A stretch of 27,348 bases of DNA, from positions 1 through 27,348 of IMG/VR virus record IMGVR_UViG_3300037558_000630, one strand, 5' to 3'. Shown piece by piece: positions 5,709 to 12,934 of the stretch. A model generated the notes under the pieces. It saw only the letters and a list, made by a program, of their open reading frames with translations. It had not been told where the DNA came from and did no database searches. The stretch comes from a virus. Numbering within the stretch: position 1 is the first letter of the stretch; each line of letters begins with the position of its first letter. A program made the position numbers and the translations under genes.

Positions 5709-6425
5709 TTACCCTGCGATTGCTTTACGGCCACCAGGACCAGACTTCAGCGGGCGATTCAGGTTGACCCTATCACCAGCTTTGCGCCCCTCCGCCATAG
5801 CGGACCCATCAGCGCGGATACCCCTGCTGCGACCCTGCCGCAGTTGAAGTCCAGGGAGCATCTCTTTCATGCTAGCCTCAATGACGGCATACTTCTTGAC
5901 CACGAGGTCGGTGCCAGTGCTGTCAGTTTTGACTTCACGGGCTTCCATCAGCTCACGGATTTTCTCGTTGACACGTTCGGCCATGCCCAGCATGAACGAC
6001 CAGTATTCGGTGTGACGCGAGACGCCCGGACGCGGCGGGTTCTTGGGCAGGTAGTCCTTCCACTCGCGGTTCATGGAGTCATGCACAAGTTTCAGCAGAA
6101 ACTCATACATCTCAACGTCGCCGTTGAACCCAAAGCCATTGGAAGTTTGAGTTCGGCTGGAATACCACGTCACAACGCCGCAGAACTCACCGATGGTCCT
6201 GCTACACCATTTCGCGCACGGGTGCTGCGTTTTGATGCCATACTTGAATTCGCCAGCCCGCATGTCGCGCTTGGCTTCAGCGACCTCCAGGTCTGCTTCG
6301 GTCAGGCCATGCTCGGCCATCAGCTTGTCGGCTTTCGCTAGAGCGGCCATTACTTCAGCTTCGGAAGCTCCGCGCTCTTCGATCATGTTGCGCAGGGCCA
6401 GGATTTTGGCACGGATATCAGACAT
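5709..6425 (-). CDS. DUF2786 domain protein
   Basis: A 238-residue protein starting MSDIRAKILALRNMIEERGA. The first 45 residues fit DUF2786: a helix, then ASEAEVMAALAKADKLMAEH and GLTEADLE. The middle region (CAKWCSRTIGEFCG, GFNGDVEMYEFLLKLVHDS) matches the part that usually follows DUF2786 in phage and actinobacterial proteins. The C-terminus is basic and Gly-rich (RQGRSRGIRADGSAMAEG). The function of the family is not established. The ATG at 6425 is preceded by GAGGTGAAC and a leader nearly identical to that of the GHKL gene. It heads the unit 6425-4333. Confidence 0.85.
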   Translation of the reverse strand: MSDIRAKILALRNMIEERGASEAEVMAALAKADKLMAEHGLTEADLEVAEAKRDMRAGEFKYGIKTQHPCAKWCSRTIGEFCGVVTWYSSRTQTSNGFGFNGDVEMYEFLLKLVHDSMNREWKDYLPKNPPRPGVSRHTEYWSFMLGMAERVNEKIRELMEAREVKTDSTGTDLVVKKYAVIEASMKEMLPGLQLRQGRSRGIRADGSAMAEGRKAGDRVNLNRPLKSGPGGRKAIAG

Positions 6426-6461
6426 TGTTCACCTCGTTGGGTTGGTTGCGTTATTGAGACA

Positions 6462-6490
6462 ATACTAACCCGTGAGGCTTGCGGTGATAA
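6462..6490 (-). promoter_or_regulatory. Promoter-like site P4 (TTATCA-17-TAGTAT)
   Basis: Minus-strand TTATCA (6485-6490) and TAGTAT (6462-6467), spacer 17 nt, with CACGGGT before the -10. A 5-bp inverted repeat, TATTG-TCT-CAATA on the minus strand, covers the predicted start region. The surrounding AAATAAGACTTATCACCGCAA is shared in part with P1 and P2, making this one of the clearest members of the set. Confidence 0.55.
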
Positions 6491-6502
6491 GTCTTATTTC
6501 TC

Positions 6503-6524
6503 TATACGCTCGCACGCGCGTATA
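6503..6524. repeat. Inverted repeat downstream of the 6537-6797 gene
   Basis: TATACGC (6503-6509) and GCGTATA (6518-6524) form a 7-bp inverted repeat with an eight-base GC-rich centre, between the stop of the gene at 6537 and the promoter-like site at 6462-6490. It may act as a transcript end or as an operator. There is no T run to mark a classical terminator. Confidence 0.45.
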
Positions 6525-6536
6525 TATAATGTCGGA

Positions 6537-6797
6537 CTAGCTGTAGTCATTGACTGGTGAACCGTCTGGGTGGCAAATGTAGACTCCGAACCACTCTTGG
6601 CCGTCCATAATGTCGAGATACTGGAGGTTCGCATTTACCCAATCGTAGAACCGAGGATCACGGATCCATTCATAGCGGAACGTAAATTCTGTGCGCTGCT
6701 CTTTGATGAAGATCGCCCAGCGCTCCTTGGCGTCGATGGGGACTTTCGCCCCCATCGCCTTGCGGCACTTCTCCCGGAGGATCTCATGCGTGATCAT
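6537..6797 (-). CDS. Hypothetical protein (86 aa)
   Basis: An 86-residue protein starting MITHEILREKCRKAMGAKVP at the ATG at 6797, which overlaps the TGA of the upstream gene (ATGA). It is rich in Trp and other aromatic residues (ERWAIFIKEQRTEFTFRYEW, DPRFYDWVNANLQYLD). No motif or family is recognised. It is the last gene of the ligase unit. Overlap with its neighbour and codon structure argue that it is real. Confidence 0.7.
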   Translation of the reverse strand: MITHEILREKCRKAMGAKVPIDAKERWAIFIKEQRTEFTFRYEWIRDPRFYDWVNANLQYLDIMDGQEWFGVYICHPDGSPVNDYS

Positions 6798-7147
6798 GTC
6801 GGGATAAGACCTTTTGCGATCTGGTTGTTGCGCCGCCGCTCTTCTCGTGCCATAGCACGCAGAGCTTTGAAATCACGGCGCTCAGCAGCGCGGCGAACCT
6901 GCCTGGAAGGTGGACGCTCGATAGTCGGAATATCGCGGTTCGCTTTCTGCTTCTTGCGGAGCCGCTCAGCAGCCCGCGTCTCACCAGCCCGTGCAGGCTC
7001 AGGGTTTGCGAAGGTGATGTTCCAGTTGTTCATGATCAGCGTCTCTGCCGTTGTCAACGTCGGCGACGGGAACGCCTCGGTTTTCTTGACCCGCTTCTTC
7101 TTCTTGCGGTTCGGCATCAGCCGCTTGAATTTCTGCCACAGTTTCAT
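6794..7147 (-). CDS. Basic hypothetical protein (117 aa)
   Basis: A 117-residue, very basic protein starting MKLWQKFKRLMPNRKKKKRV. It has a Lys-rich N-terminus, a linker with Pro/Thr (FPSPTLTTAETL) and an Arg-rich C-terminal half (RPPSRQVRRAAERRDFKALR, REERRRNNQ). Most of the chain is likely helical or disordered. The charge suggests nucleic-acid binding, but no domain is recognised. Its ATG shares one base with the stop of the DNA ligase gene (TAATG), so it is probably translated with the ligase. Confidence 0.7.
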   Translation of the reverse strand: MKLWQKFKRLMPNRKKKKRVKKTEAFPSPTLTTAETLIMNNWNITFANPEPARAGETRAAERLRKKQKANRDIPTIERPPSRQVRRAAERRDFKALRAMAREERRRNNQIAKGLIPT

Positions 7148-8085
7148 TAGAATAGTTTCCCTTGCTCTGGTTCCATGTCATCGACGTCTCTGAAGCCTAG
7201 GAACACCGGGAACCTCGGTGCATCCTTCACTCCGACTTCAAAGTATTTGAACTTGACAACCTTGCCGATAAGACTGTCCCGACGTTGCCAAAGATTTAAC
7301 CTTTGCTGAGCAGTAAGACCCGTGCCGATTCGGACAAACTCACTCGTCAAATTTGGGACGTTGTGTCTGACTTCAAAAGCGCCGAGCGTGCCTTTGCCGA
7401 TCAGGTTTTCTTTGTGGCCGCTGTGCTCTGTGTAGCCGAGTTCGTTGATGGTCGCTGGATTGGCGTTGTGCATTTCTTCATGAACATCAACGATAACGCC
7501 CTCTGCATCGGCGAACCGTTTCAGCTTGATCAGCTCACCCTTGGTCGGCGTGCCACGACCTTTCTTGTAGAAAGCATCACGCCTCCGAAGGATTACACCT
7601 TCGTGACCCTCGGCCAGCTTCTTGGCTTCATACTCATTGAGCATGTCCATGTCTGAGAGCAGCGAGGTTTGCACAATCTGGATCCATTCAGGAAACACCG
7701 ACATACGCCCAAGGAGAGCGCCGTAGCGGTCGTCGTAATCGCCATCATGGTTCCACAAATCAAAGACTTGCAGCGTCGCGTAATGTGCGTCATCGCTATC
7801 ATAGCTCATGACAGCGGAACTGGTTCTGCGGTAGCAATCCTCGGCGGTTGCATCTCCCACAATAATCTCCGCATCCAATCCCACAATTTTATCTCCGACA
7901 TTATCCAGGAGATTTCGTATCTGGGATTGTATGATGGAATTTCGCACAGGCTTCAAGCTGCGCGTGTAGGCATAGCCATCCTCACCGATAAGGACACGTA
8001 TGCCATCCAGCTTGGGTTGCGCCCAGAACGGGAACATATCTCCGTTCTTGGCTTCGTCCCACTTGCTTGCGAGCATTGGTTTCAT
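7147..8085 (-). CDS. ATP-dependent DNA ligase
   Basis: A 312-residue protein, about the size of small viral ATP-dependent ligases. The adenylation motif I is QPKLDGIR (23-30) with Lys25 as the nucleophile; motif III-like LDAEIIVG starts at 70; motif IV is EGVILRR (162-168); motif V is LIKLKR (185-190). The C-terminal part (GKVVKFKYFEVGVKDAPRFP) fits the OB-fold with motif VI-like features. It seals nicks in DNA during replication and repair in the cytoplasm. The ATG at 8085 shares a base with the stop of the small gene upstream. No zinc finger or BRCT domain is seen. Confidence 0.93.
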   Translation of the reverse strand: MKPMLASKWDEAKNGDMFPFWAQPKLDGIRVLIGEDGYAYTRSLKPVRNSIIQSQIRNLLDNVGDKIVGLDAEIIVGDATAEDCYRRTSSAVMSYDSDDAHYATLQVFDLWNHDGDYDDRYGALLGRMSVFPEWIQIVQTSLLSDMDMLNEYEAKKLAEGHEGVILRRRDAFYKKGRGTPTKGELIKLKRFADAEGVIVDVHEEMHNANPATINELGYTEHSGHKENLIGKGTLGAFEVRHNVPNLTSEFVRIGTGLTAQQRLNLWQRRDSLIGKVVKFKYFEVGVKDAPRFPVFLGFRDVDDMEPEQGKLF

Positions 8086-8288
8086 CAGTCGTGTAGTCTC
8101 CTCATTGATTGAAGGATGGATTGCTCCTCCTCGGGTGTGCAGTCAAGTATCTCGAACAAGACACGGCCCTTGCTTGGGTCGGTCTCAGCTTGCTGCTTTG
8201 TTACCTGATCTTCGAACAGAACCAAGCTGCTTTCAAAGCAACAGTGGTTTGTCACTGACCACGGTATCATCCAGACTTTACTCAGCAT
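8085..8288 (-). CDS. Hypothetical protein (67 aa)
   Basis: A 67-residue protein starting MLSKVWMIPWSVTNHCCFES at the ATG at 8288, with CGGAG six bases upstream. It continues with SLVLFEDQVTKQQAETDPSK and an acidic helix (CTPEEEQSILQSMRRLHD). I do not recognise a family. Its stop shares a base with the ligase start (TGATG), so it is the first gene of the ligase unit behind the promoter-like site at 8357-8385. Confidence 0.65.
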   Translation of the reverse strand: MLSKVWMIPWSVTNHCCFESSLVLFEDQVTKQQAETDPSKGRVLFEILDCTPEEEQSILQSMRRLHD

Positions 8289-8356
8289 TATAGCTCCGAT
8301 AGTTTGTCACGATCCAACGTCACGCGAGGGCCGCAAAATTTTTGCCTAACAGGTGC

Positions 8357-8385
8357 AACATACCTTGCGACACCGCGCCTGACCA
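8357..8385 (-). promoter_or_regulatory. Promoter-like site P5 (TGGTCA-17-TATGTT)
   Basis: Minus-strand TGGTCA (8380-8385) and TATGTT (8357-8362), 17 nt apart, about 70 nt upstream of the ATG at 8288. The leader contains a short palindrome, GCAAAA-A-TTTTGC. It is weaker than P1-P4 in the G-rich block but lies where the ligase unit must start, since 8289-8530 contains no gene. Confidence 0.4.
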
Positions 8386-8404
8386 CGGCAACCTATCCAG
8401 CCGG

Positions 8405-8426
8405 GGCAGGGTATATATCCCATGCC
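8405..8426. repeat. Hairpin-forming inverted repeat in the 8289-8530 gap
   Basis: GGCA+GGG and CCC+A+TGCC flank an AT-rich loop TATATAT, giving a seven-pair stem with one bulged base. It lies between the palindromic element at 8453-8530 and the promoter-like site at 8357-8385, so it may help end the primase transcript or bind a regulator. Confidence 0.4.
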
Positions 8427-8452
8427 AGCGGAGGCGTCCGGAGGCCATCCAG

Positions 8453-8530
8453 GAGCGCCCTGGACGTGTTGCCCGCACCCTTACCCTACCGCCAGCATCC
8501 AGCGGCCTCTGAGGGCGCTCTGAGCAGTCG
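8453..8530. repeat. Palindromic element, copy A, with potential G-quadruplex loop
   Basis: GAGCGCCCT (8453-8461) and AGGGCGCTC (8512-8520) are perfect 9-bp inverted arms around 50 nt. The loop on the minus strand contains four G runs (8471-8493: GG, GGG, GGG, GGG with short spacers). Bases 8512-8530 are the exact reverse complement of 15108-15126 (19 nt), and the centre and right part also resemble copy B at 15108-15185 in the same orientation. Copy A begins immediately after the primase stop codon. Together with the hairpin and promoter described separately, it accounts for most of the 242-nt gap 8289-8530. Confidence 0.65.
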
Positions 8531-10942
8531 TTAAAACGGCACTTCACCGGGCTTGTCCTCGTCGAGTTCCATTTGGGCCGGATCGTCCCACTCTACCCTA
8601 CCGTGGGCTTTCTCCCATGCCTCGCGACACTGGTCCAAAGTTCCGAAGTCGTAGAAGGCCATGCGCTTGCTGACTTTGCGAGATGAACCATAGCCATCGT
8701 CAATCTCGACTGTTCCGCGCCGCCTGACTTTCTGCAAGTGTGGACACATGCGAGATAGGAACCTGCCCAGAGCAGTTTCGTTACCTCTCCGATTGAACCG
8801 CCACAGTTCCATATATCTGATGAAATCCTGTGTGATCTTGTCGGCTGGTGTGAACCTCTCCCACTCATCATCGGTATCAAGCAATCTGCCGTCTTGCAGC
8901 TTGCGGAACCACCACTCTTCGTCGTAGTTCATGGACAGCAGTTTCTGCTCTTGCAACGCATCAGTCTGCGGAACGTTGCGCACCTGGAAGTTGCTTATGT
9001 CCACCGATTGCAGATAGTAGAGCAGAGCTTCATAGCCGCCATTTTCCATCTGTTCATTGAGACGCCCAAAGAACTCAGCATTCTGTCGCTTGCCCTCGCC
9101 GACATTGAGAACAAAGTAGCGTCGTTCGTCTCCGGTTGCACGAATAACGTGCGGATCGTTGGACGCCATAATCATATGCACGAAGTTGGGCTGCGCTTCT
9201 ACATCGTAGCCCTTCTTTTCAATTGGTAGGATATCCTCGGTGATCAGCATCTTGAGCACTGACTCGTGAGACTTATCACCAGCAAAGAACGCTTCGTCAG
9301 CGAACAACATGCAGCAGTCTTGAAGGTGTGCGTTGAAGTTGCCGACTAGATGCTTCGCGTTGGCAATGTGCAGGAAGTGTCGCCCAAAGAGACGTCCGAA
9401 TGTCCTGGCGAACCAGCCCTTACCTGTCCCTTTGCCGCCTCGCAGAACGACAGCTACCTCTCCAGCACTCGCAGGCTCTTGCACAGCCCGCGCCATCCAA
9501 CAGATCAGATATTCGTAGTAGATTTCATTGCCGTTGCAGATGTTCTCTTTAACATGCTGGAGATACAGACTACAATCACCAGGAACACTCTCGTAAGCGA
9601 AACCACGCCACAAGTTGTAGACACCATCTTTCTCAATGAGAGGCATGAACCGCATCGTGTCATACTGGCGGCGCATGGGATGCTTGAGCCAATACTTGCC
9701 GAGTTCTTCGGTGACGTCGCCACCTTCTTTAGTCGTGCCGACTTTTATTCGCTTGTGCATGTATCGCTGACGGATACTGTCAAAGCTGGACATTGTCAGC
9801 TTCGTGCGTTTGAAAGTCTGATTGTTATGCAGCTTGAGGTGATCGTCGATCTCCTCGATGACCGCAGTCTTGCCACCAATGTTACCGATCACAGCATGTC
9901 GGTCGTTCATCATGAGCAGATTGGGGTCTTCAGCATATTGCTTGGCCCGTGCGATCTGCCGACGCGCATACCTGTCTGCACCAGACTTGAGTTCAAGCAC
10001 ACTATCTGAGATCCGCCAACCGGGGTCCGTGAGAATACTGTAGATTACACTGTCAGGCACGCCGCAGCGAGCCAGACCGCAGCAGCAGTCGAACACCCAA
10101 GCAGACCTGGAGTTGTCCTTCTCCTTGGGCTGGTCTGGATGGTGGCCCTGCGCAATGATAATCTTGATCCTGTCAGGCACTGACCATTCGTCGAGTTCCG
10201 TCAGGTCTGCAATTTTCTCAATGTTGCCTGCATCAATATCAACGCCCTGTTCCTTGCCACCGTCCATCATAGATGCAGACGATTGCACCCCGGCAGCTTT
10301 CTTGAAGTCGCTGATATCGTAAACAGCTTTCGGATCAAAGTGAAGCAGCTTGGCTTCTACTTCAACCCGGCCTTTCTTGCGCTTTTGCGGATTAGGAATG
10401 TTGATCGTGCCGGGTAGGCGTGCGATGCGATCGATGTTGAAGCAGTGATCGCCTCCGAACACCTGCTCCAATCGCTTATTGTATGCCTCGAAGTCTTCCC
10501 ACTTTGACTCGGTGCCTTCAATGAGCACTGGGTCTTTCAACTTCCAGAAGCCCCAGTATCCATTTCCTGAGAACACAATGGCTGTCGGCTTGGGCATACC
10601 TTTCGGCAGCTTGTCGGTAAGCTGAGACAGCATCATATCAAGGTCGCGGTCTAGACCCTCTCTATCAGTGGCGTTGCTGTCAATGTCAACATGCAGCCAA
10701 GCACCGTGACTGATGTCAGTTTTCGCAGGCTTTGTGCTGATTGGATGGGTAGTATCGTTGACCAGGAAATACAGATTACGCTTGCCGTTCTCCCGCTCAA
10801 CAAAAGCCAGAGCTTCTTTCTCACTGGTGTAGGTCTCAAAGGTTACACCCTTCCGGTCGGGAGCAATAGCGCCCAAAGTCCATGGACCGCCCGGTTTGAA
10901 CTTCTTCAAGAAGTCGATGGCTGACTTACTGTTCCCTTCCAT
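8531..10942 (-). CDS. PrimPol-type primase fused to SF3/DUF5906-like helicase
   Basis: An 803-residue replication protein. The ATG at 10942 follows GGGGTG; a GTG two codons earlier is also possible. The N-terminal third is an archaeo-eukaryotic-type primase domain: WLHVDIDSN has the metal-binding D-x-D (about 86-88), FSGNGYWGFWKL (about 125-136) replaces the usual sxH loop, and RIARLPGTINIPNPQK (about 172-187) is the conserved R-x-x-R-LPGT-N region. The C-terminal half is a ring helicase/ATPase: Walker A GGKGTGKG (about 502-509), Walker B MLFADEAFF, then IMASNDPHVIRATGDERR. It should prime and unwind DNA at the replication fork. A small basic/acidic C-terminus follows. Confidence 0.9.
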   Translation of the reverse strand: MEGNSKSAIDFLKKFKPGGPWTLGAIAPDRKGVTFETYTSEKEALAFVERENGKRNLYFLVNDTTHPISTKPAKTDISHGAWLHVDIDSNATDREGLDRDLDMMLSQLTDKLPKGMPKPTAIVFSGNGYWGFWKLKDPVLIEGTESKWEDFEAYNKRLEQVFGGDHCFNIDRIARLPGTINIPNPQKRKKGRVEVEAKLLHFDPKAVYDISDFKKAAGVQSSASMMDGGKEQGVDIDAGNIEKIADLTELDEWSVPDRIKIIIAQGHHPDQPKEKDNSRSAWVFDCCCGLARCGVPDSVIYSILTDPGWRISDSVLELKSGADRYARRQIARAKQYAEDPNLLMMNDRHAVIGNIGGKTAVIEEIDDHLKLHNNQTFKRTKLTMSSFDSIRQRYMHKRIKVGTTKEGGDVTEELGKYWLKHPMRRQYDTMRFMPLIEKDGVYNLWRGFAYESVPGDCSLYLQHVKENICNGNEIYYEYLICWMARAVQEPASAGEVAVVLRGGKGTGKGWFARTFGRLFGRHFLHIANAKHLVGNFNAHLQDCCMLFADEAFFAGDKSHESVLKMLITEDILPIEKKGYDVEAQPNFVHMIMASNDPHVIRATGDERRYFVLNVGEGKRQNAEFFGRLNEQMENGGYEALLYYLQSVDISNFQVRNVPQTDALQEQKLLSMNYDEEWWFRKLQDGRLLDTDDEWERFTPADKITQDFIRYMELWRFNRRGNETALGRFLSRMCPHLQKVRRRGTVEIDDGYGSSRKVSKRMAFYDFGTLDQCREAWEKAHGRVEWDDPAQMELDEDKPGEVPF

Positions 10943-11282
10943 TTTCACCCCAATAGATTACCAGTCTGTCTGGACAGACCTTGCCTTGTTCCATCATGTT
11001 ATACCAGTATCGCGAGACACCTGCCTGCTCAGCGCACATTGGGATTGTCCACCCAGAACGCCGCCTCAATATGAAGCAGATCTCGTGTGAATACAGGTCT
11101 CCGATGAAAGGCATTTCCTTCAGACTGCATTTCGTTTCTTGTCGCTCCAGTGCTGTGTAGGCTGTGATGCTCATACCCAGCACGGGACCAGCTTCTCTCT
11201 GCGTATATCCTTCTCGCCGCCGCCATATCAGGAGACGTTCGCCCAGTGTGAGGCTGGATACGGTGAGATTAGGAAGTCGCAC
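10926..11282 (-). CDS. Helix-turn-helix regulator with two HTH-like segments
   Basis: About 118 residues from a GTG at 11282, chosen because AAGGA lies just upstream and because the domain starts LGERLLIWRRREGYTQREAG. Longer starts at 11327 or 11360 would overlap the nuclease gene by about 100 nt or more, so the N-terminus is uncertain. GYTQREAGPVLGMSITAYT is an XRE/Cro-type HTH followed by ALERQE. A second, similar segment, FILRRRSGWTIPMCAEQAG then VSRYWYNMMEQGK, looks like another HTH. The protein is probably a DNA-binding regulator. It lies between nuclease and primase, overlapping the latter by 17 nt. Confidence 0.75.
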   Translation of the reverse strand: MRLPNLTVSSLTLGERLLIWRRREGYTQREAGPVLGMSITAYTALERQETKCSLKEMPFIGDLYSHEICFILRRRSGWTIPMCAEQAGVSRYWYNMMEQGKVCPDRLVIYWGENGREQ

Positions 11283-11674
11283 AGTTCCTTCTGAGGTAGA
11301 GACTTCTCGAACACCTTCAATGCCCATTCGTGCATCTCTGGTCGTGTCATGTTGTCCCATAGGTTATTCACCTTCAACGTGGTTGCGGAGAAAAAGAACC
11401 ACGACGTGCTGACCTTGCAGCAGACCAGACTGATGCCGCCACGCTTCTCTCTGCGATAAGCCCAGACCTGCTGCTCTTTCGTCCACGGGTGAGGGAACTT
11501 CACCGGATTGGTGTCTGCTCCTTTGGGCCACGCTTTCATCGCTTTGCATTCAATCCATCCGCAGATGTAGTTTACATCAGGGATGCCGAGGCCAGTCATG
11601 GGTGACTCAATGGCGACGGCATCCAATGAGGCGGCGCGTTTGATCAGCGTCGCCTTCGCGCTGTTCTCTGACAT
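11228..11674 (-). CDS. VRR-NUC-type nuclease (PD-(D/E)XK)
   Basis: A 148-residue protein starting MSENSAKATLIKRAASLDAV, with GGAGAG upstream of the ATG at 11674. ESPMTGLGIPDVNYICGWIE followed by CKAM contains the nuclease core: Glu23, Asp33, Glu42 and Lys44 fit E...PD...E-x-K. The next part, KFPHPWTKEQQVWAYRREKR, is typical of VRR-NUC/Holliday-junction-resolvase-like phage proteins. It likely cuts branched or structured DNA during replication and recombination. It is first in the unit behind the promoter-like site at 11705-11733. Confidence 0.82.
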   Translation of the reverse strand: MSENSAKATLIKRAASLDAVAIESPMTGLGIPDVNYICGWIECKAMKAWPKGADTNPVKFPHPWTKEQQVWAYRREKRGGISLVCCKVSTSWFFFSATTLKVNNLWDNMTRPEMHEWALKVFEKSLPQKELCDFLISPYPASHWANVS

Positions 11675-11704
11675 GAAGCTCTCCAGGCTTATGGGTTGGC
11701 TTTT

Positions 11705-11733
11705 AGCTTACCCCAGCGCCCAGTCAGCCGCAA
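11705..11733 (-). promoter_or_regulatory. Promoter-like site P6 (TTGCGG-17-TAAGCT)
   Basis: Minus-strand TTGCGG (11728-11733) and TAAGCT (11705-11710), spacer 17 nt ending in GCTGGGG. It fills the 61-nt gap between the dCTP deaminase stop and the nuclease start, about 31 nt upstream of the nuclease ATG. The same TTGCGG box is used by the site at 20496-20524. Confidence 0.5.
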
Positions 11734-11735
11734 GT

Positions 11736-12206
11736 CTAACCTTTCTCCAGGATAGGCTTGACTGGTCCGCGTTTCTGGTCTTGATACTTTCCTTCGTAGC
11801 CGACAGTATCATCGTCCACAAAGTGAAAGATCACCTGAGCGATAGGCATTCCACGCTCAATAGTAAGAGCCTCGTTGCCATGATTTGTCAGCTCTAGTGT
11901 GAGCCAGCCCTGCCAGCCGGGTTCTATCACAGTGTTCTGACACGCCAGCCCGAGACGCGCCCACGTTGACTTATCGTGGACAATTCCCAGGACATCAGGC
12001 GGCATGACGAACCTCTCGATCGTAGAGGCCAGCAGGAACTGACCGGGCAAGAGTTGAACGGCAGGCATGTGACCATGCTCGTCGAACTCTACCCTGACAT
12101 CATAGCCCGCTGGTCCACAGCCGAAGGTCATACCTTTGTGCCGAGTCCGACTATAGAATGGATCCATGATGCCGAGCTTCTGGATGGTCTTACCACTGAG
12201 TATCAT
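11736..12206 (-). CDS. dcd: dCTP deaminase
   Basis: A 156-residue protein starting MILSGKTIQKLG. The ATG at 12206 follows AGAGGT; an upstream in-frame ATG lies inside the previous gene. GCGPAGYDVRVE, then FLLASTIERFVMPPDVLGIV, HDKSTWARLGLACQNTVIEP and GWQGWLTLELTNHG are the dCTP deaminase/dUTPase trimer motifs. The S-T-W-A-R (Ser80, Arg84) and L-E-L (Glu105) residues fit the deaminase active site rather than plain dUTPase. It converts dCTP to dUTP, or to dUMP if bifunctional, and so supplies dUMP for the thymidylate-synthase homologue further up the operon. It is the last gene of the long operon. Confidence 0.88.
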   Translation of the reverse strand: MILSGKTIQKLGIMDPFYSRTRHKGMTFGCGPAGYDVRVEFDEHGHMPAVQLLPGQFLLASTIERFVMPPDVLGIVHDKSTWARLGLACQNTVIEPGWQGWLTLELTNHGNEALTIERGMPIAQVIFHFVDDDTVGYEGKYQDQKRGPVKPILEKG

Positions 12207-12208
12207 GA

Positions 12209-12934
12209 TTACCTCTCGTAAGTTGCGAGCGTTTGCCACAGGCTATCGTTGTCAAGCCGCGGAGGGATCTTGGCGGTGAACCCTTCCGAAAGCATGAAGG
12301 TATGGAGTTCCTTTGCTTCCTTCAGGCCGAAGCCATTGATGTGGATTTCCAGTGCGACTTGGCGCAGGTCGGGATACGCGCCGATCAGAGACTGGATGAA
12401 CTCATACTCGGCACCCTCGCAGTCGATCTTGGCGACATCGATCACAGGATGCTTGCTCTTGAGAGTGTCCACGCCCATGAAGCTGATAGGCACGGCCACA
12501 CGGCCACGGCGAGGCGTCGTGCTGGAGTTGCCGGGGTTCTTGCCAGTCTTGCTGAGATACATCTCACCTTCGCCACTTGGCCCGCTACGAAGCGCAGCGT
12601 TGTAGACTGTCGCAGCGTTGAACCCGTCTGCTTCGTAGGGGCTGACGTTGAGCGTGAGCATTTTCCAGTTGTTGATTTCCGGCTCCAGAGCGATGACGTG
12701 CAGCGGCTTTCGCTGGAGCGCCCAGCAGGTGAAGCACCCGATGTTCGCACCGATATCAAGAACAACGCGGCCTTCTACATCGAGTTGACCATAGCTGCGG
12801 TTGATCTCTTTCATGACATAGTGGTCATAGGTTCCGACCCGGCCAATCATCGGCTGAGAAAAGCCCTTGGCCTCCATGTTGAATGTCTCCCGCTCTTCGA
12901 ACTCACCGTCCACGAGGACGCCATACTTTTCCAT
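12209..12934 (-). CDS. FkbM-type SAM-dependent methyltransferase
   Basis: A 241-residue protein. RVVLDIGANIGCFTCWALQR (about 56-75) is the SAM-binding motif I; IALEPEINNWKMLTLNV is motif II with the acidic ribose-binding Glu; IDVAKIDCEGAEYEFIQSLI (about 165-184) is the D-x-E-G-x-E motif characteristic of FkbM methyltransferases. These usually methylate hydroxyl groups of sugars or other small molecules. Its position, sharing a base with the DNA polymerase stop and in one operon with a glycosyltransferase and hypermodification protein, makes methylation of a modified base or its sugar a reasonable hypothesis, not a demonstrated role. A role on a host glycan is the alternative. Confidence 0.85.
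   Translation of the reverse strand: MEKYGVLVDGEFEERETFNMEAKGFSQPMIGRVGTYDHYVMKEINRSYGQLDVEGRVVLDIGANIGCFTCWALQRKPLHVIALEPEINNWKMLTLNVSPYEADGFNAATVYNAALRSGPSGEGEMYLSKTGKNPGNSSTTPRRGRVAVPISFMGVDTLKSKHPVIDVAKIDCEGAEYEFIQSLIGAYPDLRQVALEIHINGFGLKEAKELHTFMLSEGFTAKIPPRLDNDSLWQTLATYER

Noticed and set aside
8320-8547. 75-codon minus-strand frame covering the palindromic element
   Set aside because: It is Arg-rich, starts inside the primase gene and crosses two hairpins and a promoter-like site. Its similarity to a plus-strand frame at 15097 is explained by the shared repeat.
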